Shown: positions 25,728-35,750, counted from the stretch's first letter. The stretch: DNA of 64,000 bases from Bacteroidota bacterium (GCA_013377005.1 JACABE010000001.1:20486-84485), one strand, 5' to 3'. Notes: generated from the letters alone by a model not told the origin. Program-made: numbers and translations.

Positions 25728-27242
25728 ATGTCTAAAAATTATTTTATTATCATTTTTCTACTTATTATCCCTTTCTTGTCGAAAACACAGGATACTTTGG
25801 CTTATACTAAATTTTATCACGAGAATGGTTTGATTTCGAGTGAAGGCATAATAAGAGATGGAAAACCAGATGGATTTTGGAAAACTTATAATGAAAAAGG
25901 CATATTAATATCAGAAGGAAATCGTAAAAATTTTGAATTGGATAGTAATTGGAGATTTTATAGTGAGACTGGTAAACTTAGCATGGAAATCAATTATAAA
26001 AAAGGAAAGAAAAATGGAATCCGTAAAAGTTATTTAGAGAAAGAAATTATTGAGGAGAATTTTAGAGATGATATAAAGCAAGGTATTACAACTTATTATT
26101 ATCCAAATGGCAACATCATGCGATTAATACCTTTTGATAATGGCTTAGAACATGGAATATCAAAGGAGTTTGGGGAAGATAGCACTATTATTTCGATTAC
26201 AGAATATCGGATGGGAATGGTAATTATGCATGAAAAGATTAACCGTAGGGATAAAAACGGTTTGAAACAAGGTATGTGGAAAACTTTTTGGGATAATGAT
26301 AAAACCAAGATAGAAGGAAACTATATCAATGACAAGAAAAATGGTTTTTTTAAATCATTTACCCAAGAAGGGAACCTTCTTCTTATTGAAAAATATATCA
26401 ATGATGAGAAACAAATAGATGTACCCGAACTTCGTAATCTTGAGGTGAGAACTGATTATTATCCTAGTGGGAAAGTAAAAATTGTTGCTAGTTATGATAA
26501 TGGTGTTGCCGAAGGTGTTCGCCGTGAATATTCAGTAGATGGAAGTATAGAACAAAGTTATATTTTCAAAAAAGGTGTGATTATCGGAAAAGGAATTGTT
26601 GACGAAAATGGTTTAAAACAAGGTTTATGGGTCGAATTCTATGATAATGGTACAAAGAAGGCTGAAGGAAAATATAAGGAAAATAAAAAAATAGGTTATT
26701 GGAAGTTTTTTTATAAAAGCGGTAAAGTTGAACAGGAGGGTATGTATAATAATAAAGGAAATGCTGAAGGAGAGTGGAAGTGGTATTTCAATAGTGGCAA
26801 CGAATTATTGGTTGAGAACTTTTTGGATGGTATAGAAGAAGGACTTTTGACAGAGTATGACGATACAGGAAAAGTAATAACTAAAGGTGAATTTATAGAA
26901 GGACAAGAAACTGGTATTTGGTATTATAATACTAATAATTATATTTTAGAAGGTAAATATATAGATGGTAAAAGGGATGGTTTATGGAAAGAATTTTATC
27001 CTGATGGCAAATTAAGGTTTTCTGGTAGTTATATTGAAGATAACCCTAATGGCAAACATATCTTTTATTGGGATAACGGTAAAATGAAAGAAAATGGGAA
27101 TTATATTATGGGCAAACGTGAAGGGGAGTGGTTAAAGTTTGAATATGAGGGAGATTTATTCCTGAAAACATATTATCGCAATGGAAGAGAAATTAAATTT
27201 GATAATGTTCCTATTGAGCCTAAAATAGAGGGAGATGAGTAA
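25728..27242 (+). CDS. Secreted MORN/YwqK-type repeat protein
   Basis: 504 residues from ATG 25728. An in-frame ATG 13 codons upstream exists, but it would overlap the promoter boxes and would put a non-signal hydrophobic tail first; the later start gives a regular signal peptide (MSKNYFIIIFLLIIPFLSKTQ). The rest is about 20 repeats of 22-24 residues with the pattern G.WK.YY..G.L..EG.Y..GK.(D/E)G, the MORN-like fold that databases also label YwqK. MORN repeats bind lipids or act as scaffolds; the antitoxin label sometimes given to this family is not supported by anything here. Downstream is a palindromic terminator shared with the convergent C25 protease gene. Confidence 0.87.
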   Translation: MSKNYFIIIFLLIIPFLSKTQDTLAYTKFYHENGLISSEGIIRDGKPDGFWKTYNEKGILISEGNRKNFELDSNWRFYSETGKLSMEINYKKGKKNGIRKSYLEKEIIEENFRDDIKQGITTYYYPNGNIMRLIPFDNGLEHGISKEFGEDSTIISITEYRMGMVIMHEKINRRDKNGLKQGMWKTFWDNDKTKIEGNYINDKKNGFFKSFTQEGNLLLIEKYINDEKQIDVPELRNLEVRTDYYPSGKVKIVASYDNGVAEGVRREYSVDGSIEQSYIFKKGVIIGKGIVDENGLKQGLWVEFYDNGTKKAEGKYKENKKIGYWKFFYKSGKVEQEGMYNNKGNAEGEWKWYFNSGNELLVENFLDGIEEGLLTEYDDTGKVITKGEFIEGQETGIWYYNTNNYILEGKYIDGKRDGLWKEFYPDGKLRFSGSYIEDNPNGKHIFYWDNGKMKENGNYIMGKREGEWLKFEYEGDLFLKTYYRNGREIKFDNVPIEPKIEGDE

Positions 27243-27253
27243 TTTCAACAAAC

Positions 27254-27283
27254 AAAAAAGCTGACTTTAAAGTCAGCTTTTTT
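27254..27283. terminator. Shared bidirectional terminator between convergent genes
   Basis: A perfect 30 bp palindrome: six A, GCTGACTTT, AAAGTCAGC, six T. It serves the MORN-repeat gene on the plus strand and the C25 protease gene on the minus strand, whose stop codon is 11 bases away. Confidence 0.88.
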
Positions 27284-27294
27284 ATTATGTTCAT

Positions 27295-30200
27295 TTATTC
27301 CATTTTTATCAATTTTTTACTTGATTTTTTGTTTGCAGTTTTTAGTTTTATAAAATATATTCCTTTTTCAAAAGATGAAGCATTAAAGGAAATGATTCGT
27401 TTATTGTTTATTGTTGAAGAAACAGTGGATGTTGGTGAAACTAATTGTCCCATAGTATTAAAAATTGAATATTCTAAATCTTCTTGTTCTGAAACTTCTA
27501 TAATAAATTGATTATTAAATGGATTTGGGTATATTTTTGTGTCTCCGAAAATATTTTCAATAATACCAACGCATCCAATAATATTAGACGGGAAAGAATA
27601 ACAACCTTCAGAATTTAAGGTTTTTGCATAAAAACTACCAGAATAAGTTGGAGTAAAAGTACTTCCTGTGGCATTTTGAATAATTCCATTCTCATCAAAC
27701 CATTGATTGCCAATTGAAGCATCAGAAATTAATTGATTTCCCACCTTTGTTATAGTGGGACCAAGAGAAACTGGTATTACATTTAAAGTGAAAGAAGCTG
27801 TAGAAGTTGCGTTGTTGGCATCGGTAACGGTAACAGTATAAATAGTAGTAGAATTAGGGCTTACTGTTGGGTTACTGCCATTGAGTGAAGTTGCTGTTTG
27901 GTTTGCTGCGTATGAGAATAAATTATTTCCTAAGCCACCATTTACAATTGTTTGAAGTTGAATAGGCGTATTTCCGCAAATAGTATCAATAGTAGAAGCT
28001 GTTAATATGCAACTTAGTGGTGTTTTGCTTACAAAGCCTGTTGGAAATTTAATATTGTCTAACCAAGCACAATCGCTACCTGTTATACCAGAAGCGTCTT
28101 TTTGGTAAACCCATTTTAAAGTATGAACTCCTGTTGAAATTTCATAAGACGATTTTGACCATGCTTCTTCGCCATCCCATCTACCCATGGAGTTATTGTC
28201 GATAAAAAATTCTAAATAATCATAAATAGGAAGGTTAGGAGTGGCATCTTCGCATGATACTTTTTTGTAAAAAGATACAGTATCAATAGAAATAACATTT
28301 ATTAATATTGATAATGAAGTGGTTTTATTATTCCCAATTACACCTGATTTTGCAGAGTATGTACCGTCGTAAGGATTGGTATTTATTATCGTCCAAGGAG
28401 CACTTCCTCCTTGAATCCAATTAAATTTTGTAAAATTGGCAGTTTCAAAATCTTCAGTTACTAAACCAATCGTTTGAGAATATTCACTATTTGTTTGATA
28501 TACTCCAGATGATAATTTGTAATTTAACATTGCTAATGTGCCAATAGGAGTGGTTGAATCAACTTTTACGATATATGATACATTAATACTATTTCCTTGA
28601 ATAAGTGCTGGAATAGCAATAGTATTGCTTGACAAAATAGTTAAAAACGGACTATTTGTAGTTAAAAAACCAGATGCATAATAACAATTGCTATGTCCTG
28701 TATTTTCAGAAGGAATAATAATTACTGCTTTTTCTCCTGGGTCTAATCTTCCGTTGTTGTTACCAATAATAGTATCTTTTATTATAATATTTCCTGAACT
28801 AAGAAGTGGTGCATGTAATATTATACTAAATCCAGTATTCCAAGTATTTGAAACTCCATCAACAACCATAAGGTTAAAATTAACCAAATGCTGATCAGGG
28901 ATATTATTTTTAACAGTTAGTGCAAAAGCATTGTTTTGAGTTGACACTGTATTTGCTGCAATACTTCCCCAACTATGTTGATTGTTAGTGATTGTAACAT
29001 TTGTGTCAGTTGTAGATAGTGTAGCAGTAATATTATTAGCTATTGTTATGCCCGCATTTTTTAAATCAATATTTAAAGTAATATTTTCGTTATAATCTGC
29101 ATTGGAATTATTATTACCTGTCACATCAACTATTTGTTTGTTGCTAAATTGAATAAACGGACCATTTGGGATGATTACATTGACTAGTCCAACATAAGGA
29201 ATATAATTATAAGCAGTTACAACAACCTTTATAGAATCAAGATTTACTAATGCATTGAAACTGATATTTGCAATTCCATTGTTTACCAAAGCAGATCCAA
29301 TTGCTTGGTTATTAATACTCAAAGTAACTCTTGCTCCGTTAACGTTACAATTTATAGCAAAAGTTGTAGCACCCATAAAAACTACAGAATTGTGAGTTAT
29401 GGTTAATAGTTTGGCAGTATCAGTTCGAATTGCTAAAGATGGATCTCCGAAAATATTCCATGTATCAATCATTTCTTCTCCATCAGTAGTATAGTTATCA
29501 ACCATTTTCATACAGCCATTCATTGATATACCACCAAATGTTCGTTTAGTATTACCAGATATGCTTTCTGTAAGTATATCAATCATAGCATCTTGTCCGC
29601 TCATAGGAGGATTCCAACTTTGATTAATGGTTGACATTAAAGTAGCGATAGCTCCGGTTGGTTGGCTATTATATGTGGCTCTCATCCATGCCTCTGCAAA
29701 GCAAGTGCCTGTGGTAAAATTGCCATTTACGCAAGCTACTGAAAAAATAAAAGGCCATGCTGTAGTATTTGTTAGCGAAGCAATGTTTGTGTTTGAAAAA
29801 CCAGTTGTTACAAATGAATTATCAGAACCGTGTCCTGTATAATATATAATCCCTACACCATTATTAACATCATTAGTTACCATTGCAGCCGTTGGACTTC
29901 CAGCAGCATCCACACCACCTTGGCTTCCATCATATAACTCGCTGCAACTTACATATTCATAATTCATTAATTTAGTTCTGATATTGCGTATATGTTGATA
30001 ATCGTATTCATTGTTATCACCTGGACCTTGATCAGAACCAATACCAATACCTCTATTTAACCATCCGTTTCCATTTGAAGGATTTTTCTCGTAAGCAAGT
30101 ATTTTTTGAACCTGAGTTTGCACATGTGTTATGTTTTCTGCAGAAATACGTCCTACAAAGATTTCAGGATAATGGTCATTTCCTGCAAGGTATCCGTATG

Positions 30201-31164
30201 TATTATCAGAACCACCACCCGAAACTGTAAATGTTGGGAGCTGTGCCACATCACCTACCAAAATAACAAAAGTTAAGCCATTTGTTGTGTAATAATTAGA
30301 AATAAAGTTTTTAATTGCTGTATTGGTACTTCCAGCTGTGGTTACACTCACCATTTCTGTAGGAACACCCGAAATATTTTTCCATTGAACCAAAGGCTGC
30401 ATGGCAGACATATACTCTTCAGGGCATATAATAAGCATCTTACCTTGCTCGCTTACAGGTGAGTATTTGTTATTTCCTGATGAACTATTCAGAAATAAAT
30501 TTTTATAAATATTATTATATTCGTTGTCAACTTTATTTAACGATTTAGTGCGATTAATTATATTAATATTGCTAATTCCAATTCGTGAAACCCTAACAAC
30601 TAAATCATTATAAACTCTTAATGTTTTTGTAACTGGATTGTATTGGAAAGGATAAACAGTGATGGTTTGCCCTCTATAATCTCTTAAAATATAAGGCTGT
30701 TGTAATTCTGCTATTTTCCCTGGGTAAAAATCGTTGACATTGTATTTGCTGCCAAAGCTATATGGTTTATTCTTGGGGTCAACGTTTCTGTAAATGTTTC
30801 CTTTTGAAGGAGCTAACAGAATATTTTGATAATCATTAAAAGACTGACTAATTACTTCTACTTTCATTTCAGCATCATCAGGGATGATAATTGATGTTGA
30901 AATTTTCAACAAATCAGGAGCTCCTGCAATTTGCATTGGAAAAGCACCGCCAAGACTCAATGTTTTAGCTATTCCTTTTGGTGTTTGAACATTGGAAGTA
31001 TTATAATTATCAAACGAAAAACGAACTACAGAAGTTTGAATATCTGAGGAAATTAGTTCAACTTTTGAAGTAGGATTTTTTACAGACTTATTGTTTGTTA
31101 TTGTATTGGCATTCAGATATAAAAAACTGATAAACAAACAAGTTGAAAAAGCGATTCTTTTCAT
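27295..31164 (-). CDS. Gingipain-like C25 cysteine protease with T9SS sorting domain (second of a pair)
   Basis: 1289 residues. After a signal peptide and an N-terminal prodomain (to about residue 245) comes the C25 peptidase domain: MLIICPEEYMSAMQPLVQWK, FVILVGDVAQLPTF, a catalytic-type His445 in IIYYTGHGSDNS and Cys478 in FSVACVNGNF. The 33-residue His-Cys spacing equals that of Arg-gingipain RgpB (His211 and Cys244 of the mature enzyme). Beta-sandwich domains follow, one of them a choice-of-anchor type (TEDFETANFTKFNW ... CAWLDNIKFP), an Ig/PKD-like segment (STIDTICGNTPIQLQTIV) and a type A sorting domain (TKIYPNPFNNQF ... KKLIKME). Exported by the T9SS and expected to cut proteins outside the cell; cleavage specificity is unknown. 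Its ATG directly abuts the stop of the upstream protease gene. Confidence 0.92.
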   Translation of the reverse strand: MKRIAFSTCLFISFLYLNANTITNNKSVKNPTSKVELISSDIQTSVVRFSFDNYNTSNVQTPKGIAKTLSLGGAFPMQIAGAPDLLKISTSIIIPDDAEMKVEVISQSFNDYQNILLAPSKGNIYRNVDPKNKPYSFGSKYNVNDFYPGKIAELQQPYILRDYRGQTITVYPFQYNPVTKTLRVYNDLVVRVSRIGISNINIINRTKSLNKVDNEYNNIYKNLFLNSSSGNNKYSPVSEQGKMLIICPEEYMSAMQPLVQWKNISGVPTEMVSVTTAGSTNTAIKNFISNYYTTNGLTFVILVGDVAQLPTFTVSGGGSDNTYGYLAGNDHYPEIFVGRISAENITHVQTQVQKILAYEKNPSNGNGWLNRGIGIGSDQGPGDNNEYDYQHIRNIRTKLMNYEYVSCSELYDGSQGGVDAAGSPTAAMVTNDVNNGVGIIYYTGHGSDNSFVTTGFSNTNIASLTNTTAWPFIFSVACVNGNFTTGTCFAEAWMRATYNSQPTGAIATLMSTINQSWNPPMSGQDAMIDILTESISGNTKRTFGGISMNGCMKMVDNYTTDGEEMIDTWNIFGDPSLAIRTDTAKLLTITHNSVVFMGATTFAINCNVNGARVTLSINNQAIGSALVNNGIANISFNALVNLDSIKVVVTAYNYIPYVGLVNVIIPNGPFIQFSNKQIVDVTGNNNSNADYNENITLNIDLKNAGITIANNITATLSTTDTNVTITNNQHSWGSIAANTVSTQNNAFALTVKNNIPDQHLVNFNLMVVDGVSNTWNTGFSIILHAPLLSSGNIIIKDTIIGNNNGRLDPGEKAVIIIPSENTGHSNCYYASGFLTTNSPFLTILSSNTIAIPALIQGNSINVSYIVKVDSTTPIGTLAMLNYKLSSGVYQTNSEYSQTIGLVTEDFETANFTKFNWIQGGSAPWTIINTNPYDGTYSAKSGVIGNNKTTSLSILINVISIDTVSFYKKVSCEDATPNLPIYDYLEFFIDNNSMGRWDGEEAWSKSSYEISTGVHTLKWVYQKDASGITGSDCAWLDNIKFPTGFVSKTPLSCILTASTIDTICGNTPIQLQTIVNGGLGNNLFSYAANQTATSLNGSNPTVSPNSTTIYTVTVTDANNATSTASFTLNVIPVSLGPTITKVGNQLISDASIGNQWFDENGIIQNATGSTFTPTYSGSFYAKTLNSEGCYSFPSNIIGCVGIIENIFGDTKIYPNPFNNQFIIEVSEQEDLEYSIFNTMGQLVSPTSTVSSTINNKRIISFNASSFEKGIYFIKLKTANKKSSKKLIKME

Positions 31165-34100
31165 TTATTTTGTTATGATTAATTTTCGAGTTATAACTTG
31201 ATTGTTGGTTCTTAAACTTATTAAATAAACCCCTTTACTTAATAACAATCCATTTAACCCAACAGAATAACTTCCTGCAACTTTGTATCCATTATCGTTA
31301 TCATAAATCATTTGTCCGTTAGCGTTAAATATTTTTAAACTAACATCAGTATTTGTTTGTAGCTTGTATGAAACATTTATATTATCATTTGCGGGGTTTG
31401 GAAATATGGATAACTGTACCGTGTTTTCTGTAGAAAACTCATCAATATTAACACCTATATTAGTCTGAATAGCTGGTAAAACAATAAAATCAACCCATGC
31501 GCAATCACTTCCTGAAACAGTAGAATTATCCTTTTCATAAACCCAAGATAACAAATGATTTCCTGTAGTAATTGGGTAACTAACTTTTGCCCAACTATTT
31601 TCTCCTGACCATTTATCAATCAGATTACCATCAATTGTAAAATTCAAAAAATCATATCCAGGTTCAGATGAAACTTTTCTATAAAAAGAAACACTATCAT
31701 TTCCTAAAACATTTAAATTAATTGAGAATGCTGAAGATTGGCTATTTCCAATTGCGGCTGATTTTGCACAATAACTTCCTTCATAAGCTCCTGTATTTAC
31801 AATCGTCCAAGCACTCACAGATGCAGTGTCCCAATCATATTTTGTAAAGTTGCTTGTTTCAAAATCTTCTACCATTAAACCAATCATGCTGTTGAACGTT
31901 TCCTGCGTGGCATAAGGATTCGCGATCACACTCATAGTAAGACCAAAATTAGCTCCATTAAGTGCAGATGAATTAGCAGTTACGGAATACAATACATCTG
32001 TTGTTGTTCCTTTAGCTAAAGATGATATATTTATATTAGGATTTGAAATACTAATAAAGTTATTGGTTGAAGTAAGGTTGATAATTGCATTATTTGCATT
32101 GCTATGTCCTGTATTTTGAACTTTAAACCGAATATTCGATGTTTCATTTGGATCTATTCTGCCATTATGATTTGCAGGAGTATTGTCTTCGATACTCATA
32201 CTTAAAATCTTCAAAACAGGAGCATTTAAAACGATGTTGATTAAATAATTCCAAGTGTTACTTGATGCATCTGTTACTTTTAATGTAAGACTTGCTATGT
32301 TTTGATCAGGAATTAAATTCGCAACCTTAAAAGTAAAAGCATTATTAATATTTTTTGTATTTCCTGCAGTAATAATTCCAAAAGTTTCTGTACTATCTAT
32401 AATTGTAATATATTGATTATTTGATGATATTACTGCATTAACGCTATTATCATCTGCAATTCCAATATTTTTTAAGTTTATATTTAGTTTAATCGTTTCA
32501 CCATAATCTGCCAATGAATTATTATTTCCCGAAATATCATTTATTTGATAGCTGTCAAGAGAAACATAAGGACCAGTAGGAGAGGCTGCTGGGATTGAAG
32601 TTATTAAAGGTTGACGATTTTGTTTCGTAATTACAATATCAACGGTTCCTGCTGATGTAAAAGGAACAATGTTTACAACAGCTAAACCTGTGGAATCTGC
32701 TAAAGCTGCACCGTGTAAAACGCCTCCCATTGAAATCCCAATATAAGCGTAAGCTTCAGTATTTATAGTAAAAGTATTACTTCCTAAAGGAATTAGTGGC
32801 ATATAGTTAGCCGTTAATAATTGTGGTATTTTAAAATAGGGCATTAAGGAAGGATCCCCCATTAGATGATAAATTTCCCAATAATAGTGATTATAAGATG
32901 GAGATCCTTGTGTAACAGCTAAGTTTCCTGCATTAACCATTTGTCCTTGGCTCACATACCATTGCGAAAAAGGTTCTCCATTGCTATGCATAATTCTATC
33001 TAAAGCACCTAAGCCAGTTGAAGCATACGTTGGGTTAGCTGATACAGTACCAACGCCACATGCCCACCAAAAATCTTCATCCCAATACGAATTATTAGAT
33101 GCCCCAATATACCCAATAGCACCTTTGTTGTTAGCTCTTAACAAAGCTTCGCCAAAGCATTCTGTTTCGTCAAACTTATTGGTTACACAACAATTGCCAA
33201 CCATTAACGGATATTTGCTTTGATTTTTTAAACCAGCAACATCAGAAACGCTGAAACTTGGATCAGCCCAACCGCTTGAACTACCATGTGCTGTATAATT
33301 AGCAAAACCAATGCCATCACTCACTTTTTGAATAATTTGAGAAGCACTACTGCCTGAAACAGGATATAGATAGCTTGTACAGTTGAATCCATAAGTTGCG
33401 TTAAAATAAGTAGATGTGGCATAATTTACTTGCCCATTTCCATAAGTTGGAGCATTTGTTGCATCAACACCTGCAACCATTAGCACATTGTTCAAAAAAG
33501 ATTTATCAGGCATCAAATATTGTTCGTATTCTAATGTTTTGTCAATTTGTGGTTGTAATTGAGTAAGATTGGTTGCCGAAAATCTACCATAATACATTTC
33601 GGGTAAGAAATCGCCTGTATATTCACAGAAATACAAATCGGTTTTATGACTTCCTGTAGTTCCTGTAAAAGAAGGAATCTGAGCAACATCACCTACAAAA
33701 AGAACATAAGTTGGAGCTGGATCACTTGCGGTACCTGCATTATATAAAGACTGAAGGTAAGCTTTTATAGATGTTGTAGTGGTTCCAACTGCTGCATTAT
33801 TCGTATAGGCTTCTATTACTTTAAAACCTTTTTTAGTTTTCCATTGTATAAATGGTTGTAAAGCTGTCTGAAACATTGGATCTGATACAATTACATACTT
33901 TACCGGATATTTTGAAAGAGCGTCTTTTGTATTCGGGGTTGTTGAATTGTTTAGTAATTTTGATTGGAAACTACTAAAATATGGAGAGTAGTATTTTTCT
34001 TTTGTAGCTTTAGTTGCTGCTAAATCAGCATTATCAAAACGAATTTCGGTTTCAATATTTGTATATACTTTGATAGTATTTGTCACAGGATTGTACTGAA

Positions 34101-34632
34101 TAGGTGAAATATTGAGTCGGGCAATTCTAACACCACGCATAATTCCTAGCTGTTCAACATTTACTAGTGGTAATGATAATAGTTGATTTTTTGAATATTC
34201 AGTTGTATTATAAATCAGTTCTTTTTTATTGTCATCACTTTTTGAAACAGGTGGCTGGGTAGGATATAGTTTTCCAATATAGCCTAATGTATTGAGATTG
34301 TATGTTTTTACCTGAGCATTTTTAATATTTACGCTTATGGTAGCTCCAATAGGAACTTCTATAAGATTACGTAAAACAGGAAATTGCGGATTTCCAATTT
34401 CATTTCCTGCAGTATATCCCGGTAATTCTATACGTGTAAATGTACCTTTATCGGTAATTACGGTAGCAAAATTTAATTCAGATAATGTGTTTTTTACAAC
34501 AAATCCGGTTTCTGAATTTTCTTTCAAAATAAGCGCTGAATTTTCAGCAATACCTGTTTTAATTACTTGTGCTTGTGTAAAGTAAAGTGATACAGAAAAA
34601 AGAATAATACTTAAAAATGTTATTTTTCTCAT
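31165..34632 (-). CDS. Gingipain-like C25 cysteine protease with T9SS sorting domain (first of a pair)
   Basis: 1155 residues. Signal peptide ends FTQAQ. The prodomain (about 23-245) includes GNPQFPVLRNLIEVPIGA. The C25 domain shows YVIVSDPMFQTALQPFIQWKT, VLFVGDVAQIPSF, His449 in NYTAHGSSSGW and Cys482 in GNCCVTNKFDETECFG, again 33 residues apart as in gingipains. After it come Ig-like and CARDB-like segments, a MAM-like domain (EDFETSNFTKYDWD ... CAWVDFIVLP) and a type A sorting domain (VQLSIFPNPANDNINVSY ... VITRKLIITK). It is the first gene of a two-gene operon with the other C25 protease, with no base between stop and next start. Together they look like a tandem duplication that has diverged. 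Confidence 0.92.
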   Translation of the reverse strand: MRKITFLSIILFSVSLYFTQAQVIKTGIAENSALILKENSETGFVVKNTLSELNFATVITDKGTFTRIELPGYTAGNEIGNPQFPVLRNLIEVPIGATISVNIKNAQVKTYNLNTLGYIGKLYPTQPPVSKSDDNKKELIYNTTEYSKNQLLSLPLVNVEQLGIMRGVRIARLNISPIQYNPVTNTIKVYTNIETEIRFDNADLAATKATKEKYYSPYFSSFQSKLLNNSTTPNTKDALSKYPVKYVIVSDPMFQTALQPFIQWKTKKGFKVIEAYTNNAAVGTTTTSIKAYLQSLYNAGTASDPAPTYVLFVGDVAQIPSFTGTTGSHKTDLYFCEYTGDFLPEMYYGRFSATNLTQLQPQIDKTLEYEQYLMPDKSFLNNVLMVAGVDATNAPTYGNGQVNYATSTYFNATYGFNCTSYLYPVSGSSASQIIQKVSDGIGFANYTAHGSSSGWADPSFSVSDVAGLKNQSKYPLMVGNCCVTNKFDETECFGEALLRANNKGAIGYIGASNNSYWDEDFWWACGVGTVSANPTYASTGLGALDRIMHSNGEPFSQWYVSQGQMVNAGNLAVTQGSPSYNHYYWEIYHLMGDPSLMPYFKIPQLLTANYMPLIPLGSNTFTINTEAYAYIGISMGGVLHGAALADSTGLAVVNIVPFTSAGTVDIVITKQNRQPLITSIPAASPTGPYVSLDSYQINDISGNNNSLADYGETIKLNINLKNIGIADDNSVNAVISSNNQYITIIDSTETFGIITAGNTKNINNAFTFKVANLIPDQNIASLTLKVTDASSNTWNYLINIVLNAPVLKILSMSIEDNTPANHNGRIDPNETSNIRFKVQNTGHSNANNAIINLTSTNNFISISNPNINISSLAKGTTTDVLYSVTANSSALNGANFGLTMSVIANPYATQETFNSMIGLMVEDFETSNFTKYDWDTASVSAWTIVNTGAYEGSYCAKSAAIGNSQSSAFSINLNVLGNDSVSFYRKVSSEPGYDFLNFTIDGNLIDKWSGENSWAKVSYPITTGNHLLSWVYEKDNSTVSGSDCAWVDFIVLPAIQTNIGVNIDEFSTENTVQLSIFPNPANDNINVSYKLQTNTDVSLKIFNANGQMIYDNDNGYKVAGSYSVGLNGLLLSKGVYLISLRTNNQVITRKLIITK

Positions 34633-34700
34633 TTAAATTTAAGTTAGGTATGAAAAATATTGCAATAAAAATCTGTTTTTCAGAAAAATACGCTTAGATA

Positions 34701-34755
34701 TTAACTTACAAAGTTACAATATATTTTAAGTAAGCACGTGTTAATTGTAAGTTAA
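34701..34755. promoter_or_regulatory. Inverted repeat TTAACTTACA ... TGTAAGTTAA around the protease promoter
   Basis: A perfect 10 bp inverted repeat: TTAACTTACA at 34701-34710 and TGTAAGTTAA at 34746-34755. The inner hexamers CTTACA/TGTAAG equal the half-sites of the operator in front of the giant adhesin. The left arm overlaps the -7 box. Possible operator; AT-rich sequence makes chance similarity possible. Confidence 0.35.
34709..34716 (-). promoter_or_regulatory. Promoter -7 box TAACTTTG for the C25 protease operon
   Basis: Minus-strand TAACTTTG, exact TAnnTTTG, 76 bases before the ATG at 34632. It lies inside the inverted repeat 34701-34755. Confidence 0.6.
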
Positions 34756-34854
34756 TGTTATGGTATAGACCATTTTAATTTAGCTTAAGTTGTATCTAAT
34801 CTGAAAATAATTAACGAAATTTATCTAATATTGCATTCTTAAATTTTATCTATA

Positions 34855-35637
34855 ATGAATACAAAAATCATAATATTTATAATTTGTCAACTTATTTCAT
34901 TTTCTATTTTTGCTCAAGAATTTAGTATTGATGGAATTTATTGCGGAAAGAATTTGTTTGTTCTGAATCCGAGTGTTGGTGAAGGCTTTTGTGTTACTGA
35001 AGTTAGGGTAAATGGCATAAAAACGCATGATGAGGTAAACTCCAATAGTTTTGAAATTGATTTTTCGCTTATGAATATTGAAAAAGGAATGAATGTTCAT
35101 GTCCAGATTTTTCATAAAACTAATTGTAAACCAAGCATTATTAATCCGGAAATACTTCAGAAGAAACCAAATCTTAGCATTATTAACGCAAAAGTAAATC
35201 GTAAAGGATTTTTGACTTGGGAGGTTCAAAGTAATTTTCTTGAGGGTTTATTTGTAGTAGAACAATTTCGTTGGCAAAAGTGGGTAAAAGTAGCTGAAAT
35301 AAAAACTGAAGATACTGTTAATTTGAGAAATTACGCATTAGAAGTGAGTCCGAATACTGCTCAAAATATTTTCAGGATAAAATTTAAAGATAAGCATGGA
35401 AATGAAACTATTTCAAAAGAAATAAAATACACACTTCCTGGAAAAGAGATCATAATTGTAAATGAAAAAGTAAAAAACCGTATTGTTTTTACATCGGTTA
35501 CAATGTATGAAATTATTGACGAAACAGGAAATCTGATACAAAATGGCAACGATAAATATATTGATACTTCGGCACTTCCAAAAGGGAAATACTTTATTAA
35601 TTACGATAATAAAACGGAATCGTTTACTAAGAAATAG
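34855..35637 (+). CDS. Secreted protein of unknown function, degenerate sorting-like C-terminus
   Basis: 260 residues. Signal peptide ends SIFAQ. The body is beta-rich with no recognised family: FSIDGIYCGKNLFVLNPSVGEGFCVTEVRVNG, then FLTWEVQSNFLEGLFVVEQFRWQKWVKVAE, which has the look of a fibronectin-like sandwich. The C-terminal ~55 residues (VKNRIVFTSVTMYEIIDETGNLIQNGN ... LPKGKYFINYDNKTESFTKK) resemble the second half of a T9SS sorting domain but lack the YPNP opening. Divergent from the C25 protease operon across a 222 bp region; convergent with the GTPase gene. Confidence 0.8.
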   Translation: MNTKIIIFIICQLISFSIFAQEFSIDGIYCGKNLFVLNPSVGEGFCVTEVRVNGIKTHDEVNSNSFEIDFSLMNIEKGMNVHVQIFHKTNCKPSIINPEILQKKPNLSIINAKVNRKGFLTWEVQSNFLEGLFVVEQFRWQKWVKVAEIKTEDTVNLRNYALEVSPNTAQNIFRIKFKDKHGNETISKEIKYTLPGKEIIIVNEKVKNRIVFTSVTMYEIIDETGNLIQNGNDKYIDTSALPKGKYFINYDNKTESFTKK

Positions 35638-35750
35638 TACTTTTATAAAGAAAAGACATAAACTCTATAAAGCCATCTAAAATGGAATGATATATATTAA
35701 TTTCTTAATATAGAAAGAGTTACAATTCAAATAACCCAACCCAACATCCC

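Noticed and set aside
25728..27242. Antitoxin role for the YwqK/MORN-repeat protein
   Set aside because: It carries a signal peptide and no toxin gene is next to it, so the database-style antitoxin label is not supported.
35691..35712. AT-only hairpin between two convergent genes as a terminator
   Set aside because: TATATTAA-TTTC-TTAATATA has no GC pairs, so it would be too weak to call a terminator.
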